A DNA stretch of 64,000 nt from Neorhizobium galegae bv. officinalis (GCA_000985875.1 CCRI01000003.1:62001-126000); one strand, 5' to 3'. Shown: positions 46,064-58,409, numbered from the stretch's first letter. Notes: generated by a model not told the origin, from the letters alone. Numbers and translations: made by a program.

Positions 46064-46453
46064 TTACCTTACGAGCTGAATCGTTCCATTATATCGCGCG
46101 ATCGTCTCATCTGAGGTCAGCAGCAGCATACCTTCCGAAATGCTCTGCGCGATCAGCATTCGGTCGAATGGGTCTTTATGGATGGGCGGCAGGCCCGCCA
46201 AGGCAAAAGCGTGGCAGCTGCTTAGAGGAAGTTCTTCATATTCGTTGTCCAGCAACTCGGAATAGAGCTGCATGACATCGACCTGGTAATCGGTCTTTCC
46301 GAGTGCGCTCTTGATTGCAAGCTCCCAGAGGCTTGCGGCGCTGAAAAAGAAACGGTGTTCGCCATCTTCCAAAAGGCGCTCAACGATTTTAGGTAACCTC
46401 GGCGACTCTTGGGATATCCAGACAAGAAGATGCGAGTCGAGAAGGATCCTCAC
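46064..46453 (-). CDS. PIN-domain toxin, VapC-type
   Basis: 129 residues. Acidic active-site positions D6, E44, D94, D97 and D115 are in place (RILLDSHLLVW, WELAIKS, HKDPFDRML, LLTSDE), so the Mg-dependent RNase fold should be active. VapC toxins typically cut tRNA or rRNA. It overlaps its antitoxin by four bases (ATGA) and lies downstream of it, the usual order. The pair is inserted between olsB and the malic enzyme gene; an acquired origin is possible but base composition is not strikingly different. Confidence 0.9.
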   Translation of the reverse strand: MRILLDSHLLVWISQESPRLPKIVERLLEDGEHRFFFSAASLWELAIKSALGKTDYQVDVMQLYSELLDNEYEELPLSSCHAFALAGLPPIHKDPFDRMLIAQSISEGMLLLTSDETIARYNGTIQLVR

Positions 46454-46707
46454 TTGTGCTCGCCATAGAACATGTCTTCGATCTCCTTGGCGAACATCGT
46501 GTCGAAGTCGTCCGGAACCGAAATCTGGCCCTTCAGAAAGCCGATCCGGCGTTTCTTCTTCGGCTCTTCCGCAGGCGCTTCCTCCAACGGCACGACCTTC
46601 ACCATCGGCTTGCCGGCCTTGGCGATGACGAAAGCTTCGCCGTTCGCCGCCTCTTCGACGAGGCGCGACAAATGCGTCTTGGCTTCATGGATGTTGACGG
46701 TCTTCAC
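46450..46707 (-). CDS. Phd/YefM-family antitoxin
   Basis: 85 residues starting at GTG 46707 (VKTVNIHEAKTHLSRLV), with GGAGG eight bases upstream; an upstream ATG at 46722 is in frame but overlaps the operator. The N-terminal Phd/YefM DNA-binding fold (EAANGEAFVIAKAGKPMVKVVP) is followed by a Lys/Glu-rich region and a C-terminal toxin-binding segment (DDFDTMFAKEIEDMF). It should neutralise the PIN toxin and autorepress. A 37-bp palindrome covers its promoter. Confidence 0.88.
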   Translation of the reverse strand: MKTVNIHEAKTHLSRLVEEAANGEAFVIAKAGKPMVKVVPLEEAPAEEPKKKRRIGFLKGQISVPDDFDTMFAKEIEDMFYGEHK

Positions 46708-46718
46708 GGAGCAAGCCT

Positions 46719-46755
46719 CCAAGTGGACTTAGTTCACTGAACTTAGTCCACTTGG
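46719..46755. promoter_or_regulatory. 37-bp near-perfect palindromic operator of the toxin-antitoxin operon
   Basis: CCAAGTGGACT (46719-46729) and AGTCCACTTGG (46745-46755) are perfect complements; inside, AGTTCA-C-TGAACT is itself palindromic, so only two opposed T bases break the symmetry. The motif ACTTAGT occurs twice. It overlaps the promoter -10 region and the antitoxin ribosome binding site, an ideal autorepression site. Confidence 0.75.
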
Positions 46756-46768
46756 GTCCCGTTTACAA
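46740..46768 (-). promoter_or_regulatory. toxin-antitoxin promoter
   Basis: On the minus strand TTGTAA (46768-46763), 17-bp spacer, TAAGTT (46745-46740). The -10 lies inside the palindrome, so antitoxin binding would block polymerase. Confidence 0.55.
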
Positions 46769-46773
46769 GAAAC

Positions 46774-49071
<2,298 letters not shown>

Positions 49072-49184
49072 GTCTCCTCCAGCTTTTTGTGGGCAGCCGT
49101 CCTCTAGGCCGCGGCAGATGTTGTCTTTCAGGTGTCTTCATCGATAGTGTCGCAAGTTCCAGCGCGCAACAAAAAATCGGTTCC

Positions 49185-51917
49185 GTGACCCAGTTTGAAA
49201 GATTCCCCATCGAGGCCCTGAATACTGCCGAGCTTGCCTCGGAGGAAAGTCGCGCGTCGGCAACGCCGATGATGGAGCAATATATCGAGATCAAGGCGAA
49301 CAATCCGGGTTCGCTGCTCTTCTACCGCATGGGCGATTTCTACGAACTGTTCTTCGAGGATGCGGTCGATGCGTCCCGTGCGCTCGGCATCACGCTCACC
49401 AAGCGCGGCCAGCATCTCGGCCGCGAAATCCCGATGTGCGGCGTGCCTGTGCATGCCGCCGACGACTATCTGCAGAAGCTGATCTCGCTTGGTTTCCGGG
49501 TCGCCGTCTGCGAACAGGTGGAAGACCCGGCGGAAGCCAGGAAGCGCGGCTCGAAATCAGTGGTGAAGCGTGACGTCGTGCGTCTGGTGACGCCCGGCAC
49601 GATCACAGAAGAAAAGCTCCTCTCACCCTCCGAGTCGAACTACCTGATGGCGCTCGCCCGCATCAAGGGCGCCGCCGAACCGCTTCTGGCACTCGCCTGG
49701 ATCGATATCTCGACCGGCGTCTTCCGGCTCGCGGAGACCGATCAGTCCCGGCTGCTCGCCGATATCCTGCGCATCGAGCCGCGTGAGCTGATCCTGCCGG
49801 ATACGATGTTTCACGACGCTGAACTCAAACCCGTCTTCGACGTGCTCGGCAAGGTCGCGGTGCCGCAACCGTCGGTGCTCTTCGACAGCGCCAGCGCCGA
49901 GGGCCGCATCACCCGTTATTTCGGCGTAAGTACACTTGAAGGTTTCGGCAATTTTTCGCGCGCCGAGCTCGCCGCCGCCGCGGCCGCCGTCGCCTATGTG
50001 GAAAAGACCCAGCTCGCCGAACGGCCGCCGCTCGGCCGCCCGGAGCGCGAAAGCGGCGCCTCGACCCTGTTCATCGACCCGGCGACCCGCGGCAACCTTG
50101 AACTGACCAAGACCTTGTCGGGCGAGCGTGAAGGCACGCTTCTGAAGGCGATCGATCGCACGGTGACCGGCGGCGGGGCTCGCCTGCTCGCCGAACGGCT
50201 GATGTCGCCGCTGACCGATCCAGACCGTATCAACCGGCGCCTCGATTCCATCTCCTTCCTGCTTGAAGAGCCCTCGCTCTGCAGTGAACTGCGCTCCGGG
50301 CTGAAGCACGTGCCGGATATGCCGCGCGCCCTGTCGCGCCTGGCGCTCGATCGCGGCGGCCCGCGTGACCTCGGCAGTATCCTGCAGGGGTTGGAAGCGG
50401 CCCGCGGTGTCGCTGCCTTCCTTGACCGGGCCATGCTGCCCGAGGAGCTGGGACAGGCCCTCGACGACCTGAAAGCCTTGCCGCTTCATCTGGAATCCAT
50501 GCTCGGCAATATGCTGGCGCAGGAACTGCCGCTCCTGAAGCGCGACGGCGGGTTTCTTGCCGATGGCGCCCATTCTGAACTGGACGAGGTGCGCGCGTTG
50601 CGCGACCAGTCGCGCCGGGTTATCGCCGCGCTGCAGCTCCAATATGCCGAGGAGACCGGCATCAAGTCGCTGAAGATCAAGCACAACAATGTGCTCGGCT
50701 ACTTCATCGAGGTGACCGCCGGCAATTCGGGCACGATGACCGACACGCCGGAAGGCAAGGCGCGCTTCATCCATCGCCAGACCATGGCAAGCGCCATGCG
50801 CTTCACGACGACGGAACTTGCCGATCTCGAAAGCCGCATCGCCAACGCCGCCGACAAGGCACTGACCATCGAGCTCGAAGCCTTCGACAGGATGGTCGCA
50901 GCCGTGACCTCGGAGGCAGAAGCGATCAAGGCCGGCGCCCGGGCGCTGGCAGTGATCGATGTCGCGGCGGCTCTTGCCATGCTCGCCGACGAGTGGAGCT
51001 ACCGTCGCCCGGTCGTCGATGCCTCGCGGATGTTCGCGATCGAAGGCGGCCGCCATCCGGTGGTCGAACAGGCTCTGCGCAGACAATCTGTCGGCCCGTT
51101 CATCGCCAATGATTGTGATCTTTCCCCGAACAATGGCGGCGAATTCGGCGCGCTCTGGCTGCTGACCGGCCCGAACATGGGCGGTAAATCGACCTTCCTG
51201 CGCCAGAACGCGCTGATCGCCATCCTCGCGCAGATGGGTTCCTTCGTGCCGGCGACGTCCGCCCATATCGGCATCGTCGACCGGCTTTTCTCCCGCGTCG
51301 GCGCCTCGGACGACCTGGCCCGCGGCCGCTCCACCTTCATGGTCGAGATGGTCGAGACCGCCGCCATCCTCAATCAGGCGAGCGACCGGTCGCTGGTCAT
51401 CCTCGACGAGATCGGCCGTGGCACCGCGACCTTCGACGGCCTGTCGATCGCCTGGGCGGCCGTCGAGCACCTGCACGAGGCAAACAAGTGCCGTGGCCTC
51501 TTTGCCACCCATTTCCACGAGCTGACGGTGCTGTCGGAAAAACTGAACCGGCTTTCCAACGCCACGATGCGGGTGAAGGAATGGGATGGCGAGGTGATCT
51601 TCCTGCACGAAGTCGGCCCCGGTGCTGCCGATCGTTCCTACGGCATCCAGGTCGCGCGGCTTGCGGGGCTTCCCGACTCGGTGGTCGCCCGCGCCCGTGA
51701 CGTGCTGACGAAGCTCGAGGATTCCGACCGCAAGAACCCGGCGAGCCAGCTGATCGACGATCTGCCGCTCTTCCAGGTCGCAGTTCGCCGCGAAGAAGCC
51801 AAGCGCGCCGGGCCTTCCAAGGTCGAGGACGCCCTGAAGGCCATCAATCCGGATGACATGACGCCCCGCGAGGCTCTGGACGCGCTTTATGCGCTGAAGA
51901 AGCAGCTCAAGGCCTGA
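49185..51917 (+). CDS. mutS: DNA mismatch repair protein MutS
   Basis: About 910 residues from GTG 49185. The mismatch-recognition domain carries [11 protein letters not shown]; the core and clamp follow; the ATPase has [16 protein letters not shown] (Walker A), [20 protein letters not shown] (Walker B/signature) and [11 protein letters not shown] (H-loop). The start is uncertain: GTG 49089 and ATG 49269 are in frame, and no strong ribosome binding site marks any. Lengths near 910 are usual in rhizobia because of an N-terminal extension before [13 protein letters not shown]. It recognises mismatches and recruits MutL. Confidence 0.94.
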   Translation: MTQFERFPIEALNTAELASEESRASATPMMEQYIEIKANNPGSLLFYRMGDFYELFFEDAVDASRALGITLTKRGQHLGREIPMCGVPVHAADDYLQKLISLGFRVAVCEQVEDPAEARKRGSKSVVKRDVVRLVTPGTITEEKLLSPSESNYLMALARIKGAAEPLLALAWIDISTGVFRLAETDQSRLLADILRIEPRELILPDTMFHDAELKPVFDVLGKVAVPQPSVLFDSASAEGRITRYFGVSTLEGFGNFSRAELAAAAAAVAYVEKTQLAERPPLGRPERESGASTLFIDPATRGNLELTKTLSGEREGTLLKAIDRTVTGGGARLLAERLMSPLTDPDRINRRLDSISFLLEEPSLCSELRSGLKHVPDMPRALSRLALDRGGPRDLGSILQGLEAARGVAAFLDRAMLPEELGQALDDLKALPLHLESMLGNMLAQELPLLKRDGGFLADGAHSELDEVRALRDQSRRVIAALQLQYAEETGIKSLKIKHNNVLGYFIEVTAGNSGTMTDTPEGKARFIHRQTMASAMRFTTTELADLESRIANAADKALTIELEAFDRMVAAVTSEAEAIKAGARALAVIDVAAALAMLADEWSYRRPVVDASRMFAIEGGRHPVVEQALRRQSVGPFIANDCDLSPNNGGEFGALWLLTGPNMGGKSTFLRQNALIAILAQMGSFVPATSAHIGIVDRLFSRVGASDDLARGRSTFMVEMVETAAILNQASDRSLVILDEIGRGTATFDGLSIAWAAVEHLHEANKCRGLFATHFHELTVLSEKLNRLSNATMRVKEWDGEVIFLHEVGPGAADRSYGIQVARLAGLPDSVVARARDVLTKLEDSDRKNPASQLIDDLPLFQVAVRREEAKRAGPSKVEDALKAINPDDMTPREALDALYALKKQLKA

Positions 51918-52038
51918 TGCTCGACGAGGGTTCTCTGTTGATGTGTCGCATCAAATAAGTCGACCACCTGCCTTTCGACCCGGAACGTGATAAAGGCCCC
52001 CAAGATCATAATCGAGGCCGTTTCATCGGGTATCCTGC

Positions 52039-53070
52039 GTGTTGTCCGTTCCCTTGCCTTTTCTTGCCGGCCTCGTCTTCGCGCTGACGCTTTATCGCAG
52101 CCTGAAGGGCGTCGATCTGCCCGGCACGCGGCGTTATTTCTACGCCTTCCTTGTGCTTTATGCATTTCAGGGCGTCGGCGTAGGGCTGCGCTTTGGCTAC
52201 GGCGTCAATGGATTGGTGCCCTTGCTGCCGATCACCGCGTCCATCATGCCGCCGCTCGCCTTCCTGGCGTTCCGCGGCTTGACCGCAAAACCCCTCAAGC
52301 GGCCTTGGTTGCATGGCATGGTGCCCTTGACCGTGGCCATGGCGGTTGGCTTCTTCCGCGATCTTGTTGATCCACTGCTGCTGGTGATCTTTTTCGCCTA
52401 TGGCGTTGCGCTTTACCGTCTGACCCTTTCGGGCGGCGGCGACGTGATGGCGGAGGCTTCCCTGCAGCGGGTTCGTCCAGCCGTGCGGGCCGCCCGGTTG
52501 ACCGCGGGCCTGATGCTGTTTTTCGCCGTCAGTGACGCCGCATTGGCGGTATATACCGATATCTATGGCCCCGGTGATGTGCCGTTGGCGGTCACGATCA
52601 TGAACCTTACGGCGATCGCGGTGGTGATCGTCTATTATTTCGCTCCCGATTTCTCCTCGCCAAAACCGACTGCCGTTTCTCCCGCACTCGAGCCGACCGA
52701 AGAAGACAGGGTCGCGCTATCCCGCATCGAGGCGGCTCTGGAAGACGGCGAGCTTTACCGGAGCGAGGACCTGAGCCTCGCAAAGCTTGCCCGCAGAGCA
52801 AGGCTGCCTGCCCGCGAGGTCTCTGCCGCCATCAATCGCGCGACGGGGCTGAACGTTTCGCAATTCGTCAACGACCGCCGCGTCGCCGAAGCCTGCCGCC
52901 TTCTGCGGGAAACCGAGCGGACGGTGACCCAGATCATGCTGGATGTCGGCTTCTCGACGAAATCGAACTTCAATCGTGAGTTTCGTCGGGTGACGGGGAC
53001 AAGCCCCAAGCAGTGGAGGGCCGAGGCAAGGGCCGCACAAGACGCCGGTGTCAGAAAAACATCGGCTTGA
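52039..53070 (+). CDS. membrane-embedded AraC-family transcriptional regulator
   Basis: 343 residues. About seven hydrophobic helices fill residues 1-210, and a cytoplasmic AraC-type helix-turn-helix domain lies at 245-343 (EDLSLAKLARRARLPAREVSAAIN, MLDVGFSTKSNFNREFRRVTGTSP). This is an uncommon one-component arrangement in which a membrane sensor is fused to AraC DNA-binding. The start is GTG 52039 or TTG 52042. No target gene is obvious; it lies between mutS and glnD, read the same way. Ligand unknown. Confidence 0.85.
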   Translation: MLSVPLPFLAGLVFALTLYRSLKGVDLPGTRRYFYAFLVLYAFQGVGVGLRFGYGVNGLVPLLPITASIMPPLAFLAFRGLTAKPLKRPWLHGMVPLTVAMAVGFFRDLVDPLLLVIFFAYGVALYRLTLSGGGDVMAEASLQRVRPAVRAARLTAGLMLFFAVSDAALAVYTDIYGPGDVPLAVTIMNLTAIAVVIVYYFAPDFSSPKPTAVSPALEPTEEDRVALSRIEAALEDGELYRSEDLSLAKLARRARLPAREVSAAINRATGLNVSQFVNDRRVAEACRLLRETERTVTQIMLDVGFSTKSNFNREFRRVTGTSPKQWRAEARAAQDAGVRKTSA

Positions 53071-53112
53071 ACTTCGACGCAGGAAGCAACAACTTTGAAA
53101 CGTCCGATGATG

Positions 53113-53146
53113 ATAATCGTTGGTCAAGGTGCCTCAAAACGATTAT
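53113..53146 (+). promoter_or_regulatory. inverted repeat flanking a putative glnD promoter
   Basis: ATAATCGTT (53113-53121) and AACGATTAT (53138-53146) are perfect 9-bp complements. Between and overlapping them, TTGGTC (53120-53125), 17-bp spacer, TTATAG (53143-53148) forms a plausible promoter 35 bases before glnD. A dimeric regulator could bind both arms. Confidence 0.4.
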
Positions 53147-53182
53147 AGCCTCGCTCCGCAGGCCGGGCACCGGCAGGATAAC

Positions 53183-56020
53183 ATGGCAAGACACGATATC
53201 GATTTTTCTGAACTTCTCGACGTGGCCCGTCTTCGGGCCGATTGCAGGGCGATCGTCAAGGACAAGGATCGCCCTCAGCTCGAATTGCGGGCGGCACTTC
53301 TGCCGTTGCTGCGCCGGGCAAGCGTCGAGGGCCGCGAAAAGGCCCGCCAGCTTCTCGCCAAGGACGGCAGCGGGCTGAATTGCGCCCGCCGTATTTCCTG
53401 GCTTCAGGACCAGTTGATCCGCGTTCTCTACGACACGATTGCCGAAGGTCTCTATAGCGAGAGTACGGATATCGCCGTGGCGGCCGTCGGCGGTTACGGC
53501 CGCGATACGCTGGCGCCCGGTTCGGACATCGATCTCCTGTTCCTGCTGCCTCCCCGAAATACCGAGACCATGCGCAAGGCGGTCGAGTTCCTGCTCTACG
53601 TTTTGTGGGACATGGGCTTCAAGGTCGGTCATGCGACCCGCACCGTTGAAGAATGCATCCGTCTGTCCAAGACGGACATGACTATCCGCACCGCCATCCT
53701 GGAAAGCCGTTACATCTGCGGCCGCGAGGCGCTGGTGAGCGACCTCGAGAGCCGTTTCGACAACGAAATTGTCGCCGATACCGGTCCGGAGTTCATCGCC
53801 GCCAAGCTTGCCGAGCGCGACAATCGCCACGAGAAGGCCGGCGATACGCGTTATCTGGTCGAGCCGAACGTCAAGGAAGGCAAGGGCGGCCTGCGCGATC
53901 TCCACACCCTCTTCTGGATCGCCAAATATTACTACCGGGTTCGCGAAACAACGGAACTCGTCAAGGTGGGCGTTCTGTCCCGGGAAGAAGCGCGCTCGTT
54001 CGAAAAGGCCGACGACTTCCTTTGGGCGGTGCGTTGCCAGATGCATTTCCTGACCGGCAAGGCCGAGGAGCGTCTCTCCTTCGACATCCAGCGCGAGATT
54101 GCCGAGAGCCTCGGTTATCATTCGCGCCCCGGCCTTTCCGCCGTTGAACGCTTCATGAAGCACTATTTCCTCGTGTCGAAGAATGTCGGCGATCTGACCC
54201 GCATTCTCTGCGCCGCGCTGGAAGAGCAGCAGGCGAAGGCCGCTCCCGGCCTCACCAACCGCGTCATCTCACGCTTCACCAAACGTCTCCACAAGATCCC
54301 CGGCACGGTGGAATTCGTCGTGGACCGCGGCCGCATCACGCTTGCCGATCCGAACGTCTTCAAGCGGGATCCGGTCAATATCATCCGCTTTTTTCATGTG
54401 GCCGATATCAACGGGCTGGAGCTTCATCCCGATGCGCTGAAGCGCATGACCCGCTCGCTCTCGCTGATCGACAACGATGTGCGCGAAAACGAGGAGGCCA
54501 ACCGGCTGTTCCTCTCGATGCTGACCTCGCGGCGTGATCCGGCGCTGATGCTGCGCCGGATGAACGAGGCGGGCGTGCTCGGCCGCTTCATTCCGGAATT
54601 CGGCAAGGTCGTCGCGATGATGCAGTTCAACATGTATCATCACTATACGGTCGACGAGCATCTGATCCGGTCGGTCGAGGCGCTGTCGGAAGTCGATCGG
54701 GGCAAGGCCGCCGACATCCATCCGCTTGCCAACAAGGTGATGCCGAGCATCGAAGAGCGCGAGGCGCTTTATGTCGCCGTGTTGCTGCACGATGTCGCCA
54801 AGGGTCGCCAGGAGGATCATTCGATCGCCGGCGCCCGCATCGCGCGCAAGCTTTGCCCGCGTCTCGGCCTCAACGCCAAGCAGACAGAACTCGTCGTCTG
54901 GCTGATCGAAGTGCATCTCCTGATGTCGATGACGGCCCAGACCCGCGACCTGCACGACCGCAAGACGATCACCGACTTCGCCGAAAAGGTGCAGTCGATG
55001 GACCGGCTGAAGATGCTCTTGATCCTGACCATCTGCGATATCCGCGCCGTCGGCCCGGGTGTGTGGAACGGCTGGAAGGGCCAGCTGCTGCGCACCCTCT
55101 ACTACGAGACCGAGCTGCTGCTCTCGGGTGGCTTCTCGGAAGTCTCGCGCAAGGAGCGCGCCAAGGTCGCCGAAGAAGAGCTCTTCAAGGCATTGGCCGA
55201 GTGGAGCGCCAAGGACCGCCGCACCTATTCGAAACTGCACTACCAGCCTTACCTCCTGTCGGTCTCGCTGGAAGATCAGGTTCGCCACACGAAGTTCATC
55301 CGCGATACCGACAAGGCAGGCCAGGCGCTCGCCACCATGGTGAGGACGGACAGTTTCCACGCCATTACCGAGATCACCGTCCTGGCGCCGGACCATCCGC
55401 GCCTGTTGTCGATCATCGCCGGCGCCTGCGCCGCAGCGGGCGCCAACATCGCCGATGCGCAGATCTTCACGACCTCCGACGGCCGGGCGCTCGACACTAT
55501 CCTGATCAACCGGGAATTCCCGGTGGACGAGGACGAATTGCGCCGAGCCGGCACGATCAGCCGGATGATCGAGGACGTGCTCTCGGGCAAGAAGCGGCTG
55601 CCGGAAGTCATCGCGACCCGCGCCAAGTCCCGCAAGCGCAACAAGACCTTCACCATCCCGCCGTCGGTCATTCTCTCAAACGGCCTGTCGAACAAGTTCA
55701 CGGTCATCGAGGTGGAATGCCTCGACCGCACCGGCCTCTTGGCGGATATCACCGCCGTGCTCGCTGATCTCTCGCTCGACATCCATTCGGCACGCATCAC
55801 CACTTTCGGCGAAAAGGTCATCGATACCTTCTATGTCACCGATCTCGTTGGCCAGAAGGTCGTCAACGAGAACCGTCAGGGCAATATCGCCGCGCGGCTC
55901 AAGGCTGTGATGTCCGAGCAGGAGGACGAACTGAGGAGCGGCATGCCTGCGGGCATCATCGCACCGGCCCCCAATCCGGATCAGGCGGCGCCGCCGCGCA
56001 AGTCGAAGGCAAGCATGTGA
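53183..56020 (+). CDS. glnD: PII uridylyltransferase / uridylyl-removing enzyme
   Basis: 945 residues. The nucleotidyltransferase domain has [19 protein letters not shown] (from about residue 101); an HD hydrolase domain includes LLHDVAKG (about 534); two ACT domains (about 730 and 840) sense glutamine. It uridylylates PII when nitrogen is scarce and removes UMP when glutamine is high, so it is the primary nitrogen sensor feeding NtrB/NtrC and sigma-54. ATG 53183 ([13 protein letters not shown]) is chosen over an in-frame start at 53120. It is followed 10 bases later by murJ. Confidence 0.96.
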   Translation: MARHDIDFSELLDVARLRADCRAIVKDKDRPQLELRAALLPLLRRASVEGREKARQLLAKDGSGLNCARRISWLQDQLIRVLYDTIAEGLYSESTDIAVAAVGGYGRDTLAPGSDIDLLFLLPPRNTETMRKAVEFLLYVLWDMGFKVGHATRTVEECIRLSKTDMTIRTAILESRYICGREALVSDLESRFDNEIVADTGPEFIAAKLAERDNRHEKAGDTRYLVEPNVKEGKGGLRDLHTLFWIAKYYYRVRETTELVKVGVLSREEARSFEKADDFLWAVRCQMHFLTGKAEERLSFDIQREIAESLGYHSRPGLSAVERFMKHYFLVSKNVGDLTRILCAALEEQQAKAAPGLTNRVISRFTKRLHKIPGTVEFVVDRGRITLADPNVFKRDPVNIIRFFHVADINGLELHPDALKRMTRSLSLIDNDVRENEEANRLFLSMLTSRRDPALMLRRMNEAGVLGRFIPEFGKVVAMMQFNMYHHYTVDEHLIRSVEALSEVDRGKAADIHPLANKVMPSIEEREALYVAVLLHDVAKGRQEDHSIAGARIARKLCPRLGLNAKQTELVVWLIEVHLLMSMTAQTRDLHDRKTITDFAEKVQSMDRLKMLLILTICDIRAVGPGVWNGWKGQLLRTLYYETELLLSGGFSEVSRKERAKVAEEELFKALAEWSAKDRRTYSKLHYQPYLLSVSLEDQVRHTKFIRDTDKAGQALATMVRTDSFHAITEITVLAPDHPRLLSIIAGACAAAGANIADAQIFTTSDGRALDTILINREFPVDEDELRRAGTISRMIEDVLSGKKRLPEVIATRAKSRKRNKTFTIPPSVILSNGLSNKFTVIEVECLDRTGLLADITAVLADLSLDIHSARITTFGEKVIDTFYVTDLVGQKVVNENRQGNIAARLKAVMSEQEDELRSGMPAGIIAPAPNPDQAAPPRKSKASM

Positions 56021-56030
56021 GCTCCGTCCG

Positions 56031-57599
56031 ATGAGCCTCGTCAAGAAATTCGCGACGGTCGGCGGCGCGACCCTCGGCAGCCGGATTTTCGGTTTTGCGC
56101 GCGAGACCTTGATGGCGGCAGCGCTCGGCACCGGTCCGATGGCCGACGTCTTTTATGCTGCGTTCCGCTTCCCGAACCTCTTCCGCCGGCTGTTTGCCGA
56201 GGGCGCCTTCAACGCCGCCTTCGTGCCGCTGTTTTCGAAAGAGATCGAGGCGAACGGCGTCGAGGGGGCCAAGCGCTTTTCGGAAGAGGTTTTCGGCGTT
56301 CTCTTCTCCGCCTTGATGATCATCACCATCGTCATGGAACTGATGATGCCATGGCTGGTGGAATGGATCATCGCCCCGGGCTTCGCCGACGACCCCGAAA
56401 AGACCTCCATCACCGTCCGCCTTGCAGTGGTGATGTTTCCCTATCTGATGTGCATGTCGCTGACGGCGATGCTGAGCGGCATGCTCAACTCGCTGCATCA
56501 CTTCTTCGCGGCCGCCATCGCCCCGGTCTTCCTGAACGTGGTGATGATCGGGGCGCTGCTCTACGGTCTCTGGATTGATGCCGATCCGCTGACGATTGCC
56601 TGGTATCTCTCCTGGAGCGTGCTGGCGGCCGGTATCCTGCAGCTTGCCGTCGTCTATGCCGGCGTGCGCCATGCCGGCATCAATATCGGCTTCCGCCGCC
56701 CCAGGATGACGCCGAACGTCAAGCGCCTACTGGTGCTCGCGGTGCCGGCGGCCGTCACCGGCGGCATCACCCAGATCAACCAGATCATCGGCCAGGCGAT
56801 CGCCTCCGGCAAGGAAGGCGCGATCGCTGCCCTTCAATATGCCGACCGTATCTACCAGCTTCCGCTCGGCGTGGTCGGCGTCGCCGTCGGCGTCGTGCTC
56901 CTGCCGGAACTTGCTCGTGCCCTGAAGGGCGGGCATCTCAAGGAAGCCGCCAATACCCAGAACCGCTCGATCGAATTTGTGCTGTTCCTGACGCTTCCGG
57001 CCGCGGCCGGGCTTTGGATCCTGTCGGACGCGATCATCCGGGTGCTCTATGAGCGCGGCGCCTTCTCCGCCGAAAACACCTCGGTCGTCGCCTCAGTCCT
57101 TGCCATCTACGGCATCGGTCTGCCGGGCTTCGTGCTGATCAAGGCGTTGCAGCCCGGTTTTTATGCCCGCGAGGACACCAAGACGCCGATGCGTTTCACC
57201 ATGCTCTCGGTCGTCATCAATTCGGGCCTGGCGATTTCGCTTTTCCCGCTGATCGCCGAACGCGGCATCGCGACCGCCGAGGCGGCGGCGGGCTGGATAA
57301 ATACCATTCTGCTGTTCGCGACGCTCGTCTGGCGCGGCCATCTCACATGGGAATGGGCACTCGCCAAGCGCACGGTGCTGCTGCTCGTCTCGACCGCGAT
57401 CATGTCCGCGGCGCTGGTCTATGCGCTTAGCTATGCCGGGCCGTGGCTGACCCCGGATGCCCTGCTGATCCATCAGGTCGCGGCACTCTCCTGCCTGCTC
57501 GTCCTGGCGATGGTTGTCTATTTCGCCTGCGCCTTCCTGATCGGCGGCGCCGACATTGGCATGATACGCCGGAACATCAAGCGGAAGCCGAAGATTTAA
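56031..57599 (+). CDS. murJ: lipid II flippase MurJ
   Basis: 522 residues, MOP-superfamily flippase with about 14 membrane helices. Conserved features: SRIFGFARETLMAAALG at the N-terminus, FRFPNLFRRLFAEGAFNAAFVPLF, and LFPPLG-type region PGFVLIKALQPGFYAREDTKTPM. It flips undecaprenyl-PP-linked disaccharide pentapeptide for peptidoglycan synthesis. It starts 10 bases after glnD, an order conserved in rhizobia, and its end overlaps by four bases the end of the convergent M15-like gene. Confidence 0.95.
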   Translation: MSLVKKFATVGGATLGSRIFGFARETLMAAALGTGPMADVFYAAFRFPNLFRRLFAEGAFNAAFVPLFSKEIEANGVEGAKRFSEEVFGVLFSALMIITIVMELMMPWLVEWIIAPGFADDPEKTSITVRLAVVMFPYLMCMSLTAMLSGMLNSLHHFFAAAIAPVFLNVVMIGALLYGLWIDADPLTIAWYLSWSVLAAGILQLAVVYAGVRHAGINIGFRRPRMTPNVKRLLVLAVPAAVTGGITQINQIIGQAIASGKEGAIAALQYADRIYQLPLGVVGVAVGVVLLPELARALKGGHLKEAANTQNRSIEFVLFLTLPAAAGLWILSDAIIRVLYERGAFSAENTSVVASVLAIYGIGLPGFVLIKALQPGFYAREDTKTPMRFTMLSVVINSGLAISLFPLIAERGIATAEAAAGWINTILLFATLVWRGHLTWEWALAKRTVLLLVSTAIMSAALVYALSYAGPWLTPDALLIHQVAALSCLLVLAMVVYFACAFLIGGADIGMIRRNIKRKPKI

Positions 57600-58036
57600 C
57601 CTCGCTTGCGCCGCCCGCAATACGCCCACCGGCGTTTCGGCCCGACATCCACATGGACGATGCCGTTGCAATAGCGGCCGATGCCGCCGATGCCGGGTGC
57701 GTTGGCCGCGGCGGCGAGGATTGCTCGTTCCGATACACCCGGGACCCGGATGTCGGCCGCATAACAATGACTATGCTGCGACCTGCCCGAATGCGGGCGA
57801 TGGCCGGATGTGACCATCGGCTTGCGGCCGGTTTCGCGCGCGATATGCGCAAGGATGGCCCCCAGTTTTTCCGGAAAGCAACTGGTGCGAACGCTGATCC
57901 GCTGCACGGTAAAGAAGGCAGAATAATCGTGCTTGAAGGAAGTGCTTCTTCGCTTTTGGTTTTCGCCAGCTTCTGCGGTGACATTCAAGCCTAGCGCCAA
58001 TAGGCAGGAAAGCGCGACGCGAAATATGATGCGCAT
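57596..58036 (-). CDS. exported M15/DUF882-like peptidase-fold protein
   Basis: 146 residues with a signal peptide (1-23, LSCLLALGLNVTAEA). The catalytic fold matches the Peptidase_M15_3/YcbK type: SGHRPHSGRSQHSHCYAADIRV carries the H-x6-D metal site with Cys replacing the usual Gly, and HVDVGPKRRWAYC supplies the second His and Asp. It probably trims peptidoglycan peptides or is a degraded relative; substrate and activity are inferred. GGGGG lies six bases before ATG 58036. Confidence 0.8.
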   Translation of the reverse strand: MRIIFRVALSCLLALGLNVTAEAGENQKRRSTSFKHDYSAFFTVQRISVRTSCFPEKLGAILAHIARETGRKPMVTSGHRPHSGRSQHSHCYAADIRVPGVSERAILAAAANAPGIGGIGRYCNGIVHVDVGPKRRWAYCGRRKRG

Positions 58037-58409
58037 GGGTATCCCCCGAGGACAGACCGTGTCGTTCATGACCGGTTAACCGTGGTACGCCTGGGTATTT
58101 CCTTTTCAAAAAGGGCATGAATAAGGAGAATTTTGCTCGGAAATGGGATTGTGGCTGCCTAAAAGACTAACATTCATTAATCTATTCGGAGAAGCATAGA
58201 GAAAAATTTTGCCTTTAGGCGTATTGACTTAGGAGTTATACGCCTAATGAGGTAGGCATTTCGTGGCCCTACCTCGAATGATATGTGGGCTGCTCTTTTG
58301 TGGCTGTAGTGTCTCGCGGGACCTTCTGAATGGAGCTCATCGCTCCACCAAAACCGCCCCCGGCCGGCAATCTGCAGGCGGCTAGATCACTCGAATCCGG
58401 AGTTTCCGT
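58037..58409. other. 373-base non-coding gap before the VOC gene
   Basis: No convincing gene is seen. The middle (about 58120-58260) is clearly AT-rich against the neighbourhood. It holds CGGTTAACCG (58073-58082) and a perfect 10-bp inverted repeat (58215-58247). Short frames of 17-18 codons exist but have no ribosome binding site. Confidence 0.5.
58215..58247. promoter_or_regulatory. 10-bp perfect inverted repeat in an AT-rich gap
   Basis: TTAGGCGTAT (58215-58224) and ATACGCCTAA (58238-58247) with a 13-nt spacer. The spacer contains TTGACT (58224-58229) and, about 15 bases on, TAATGA, a possible promoter pair, so the arms may flank a promoter for the downstream VOC gene (start 58410). Confidence 0.4.

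Noticed and set aside
46064..46755. Part of a larger defence island
   Set aside because: Only a two-gene toxin-antitoxin unit is present and both flanks are housekeeping genes.
58118..58200. Short open frames of 17-18 codons in the AT-rich gap
   Set aside because: They lack a suitably spaced ribosome binding site, and the region looks regulatory.
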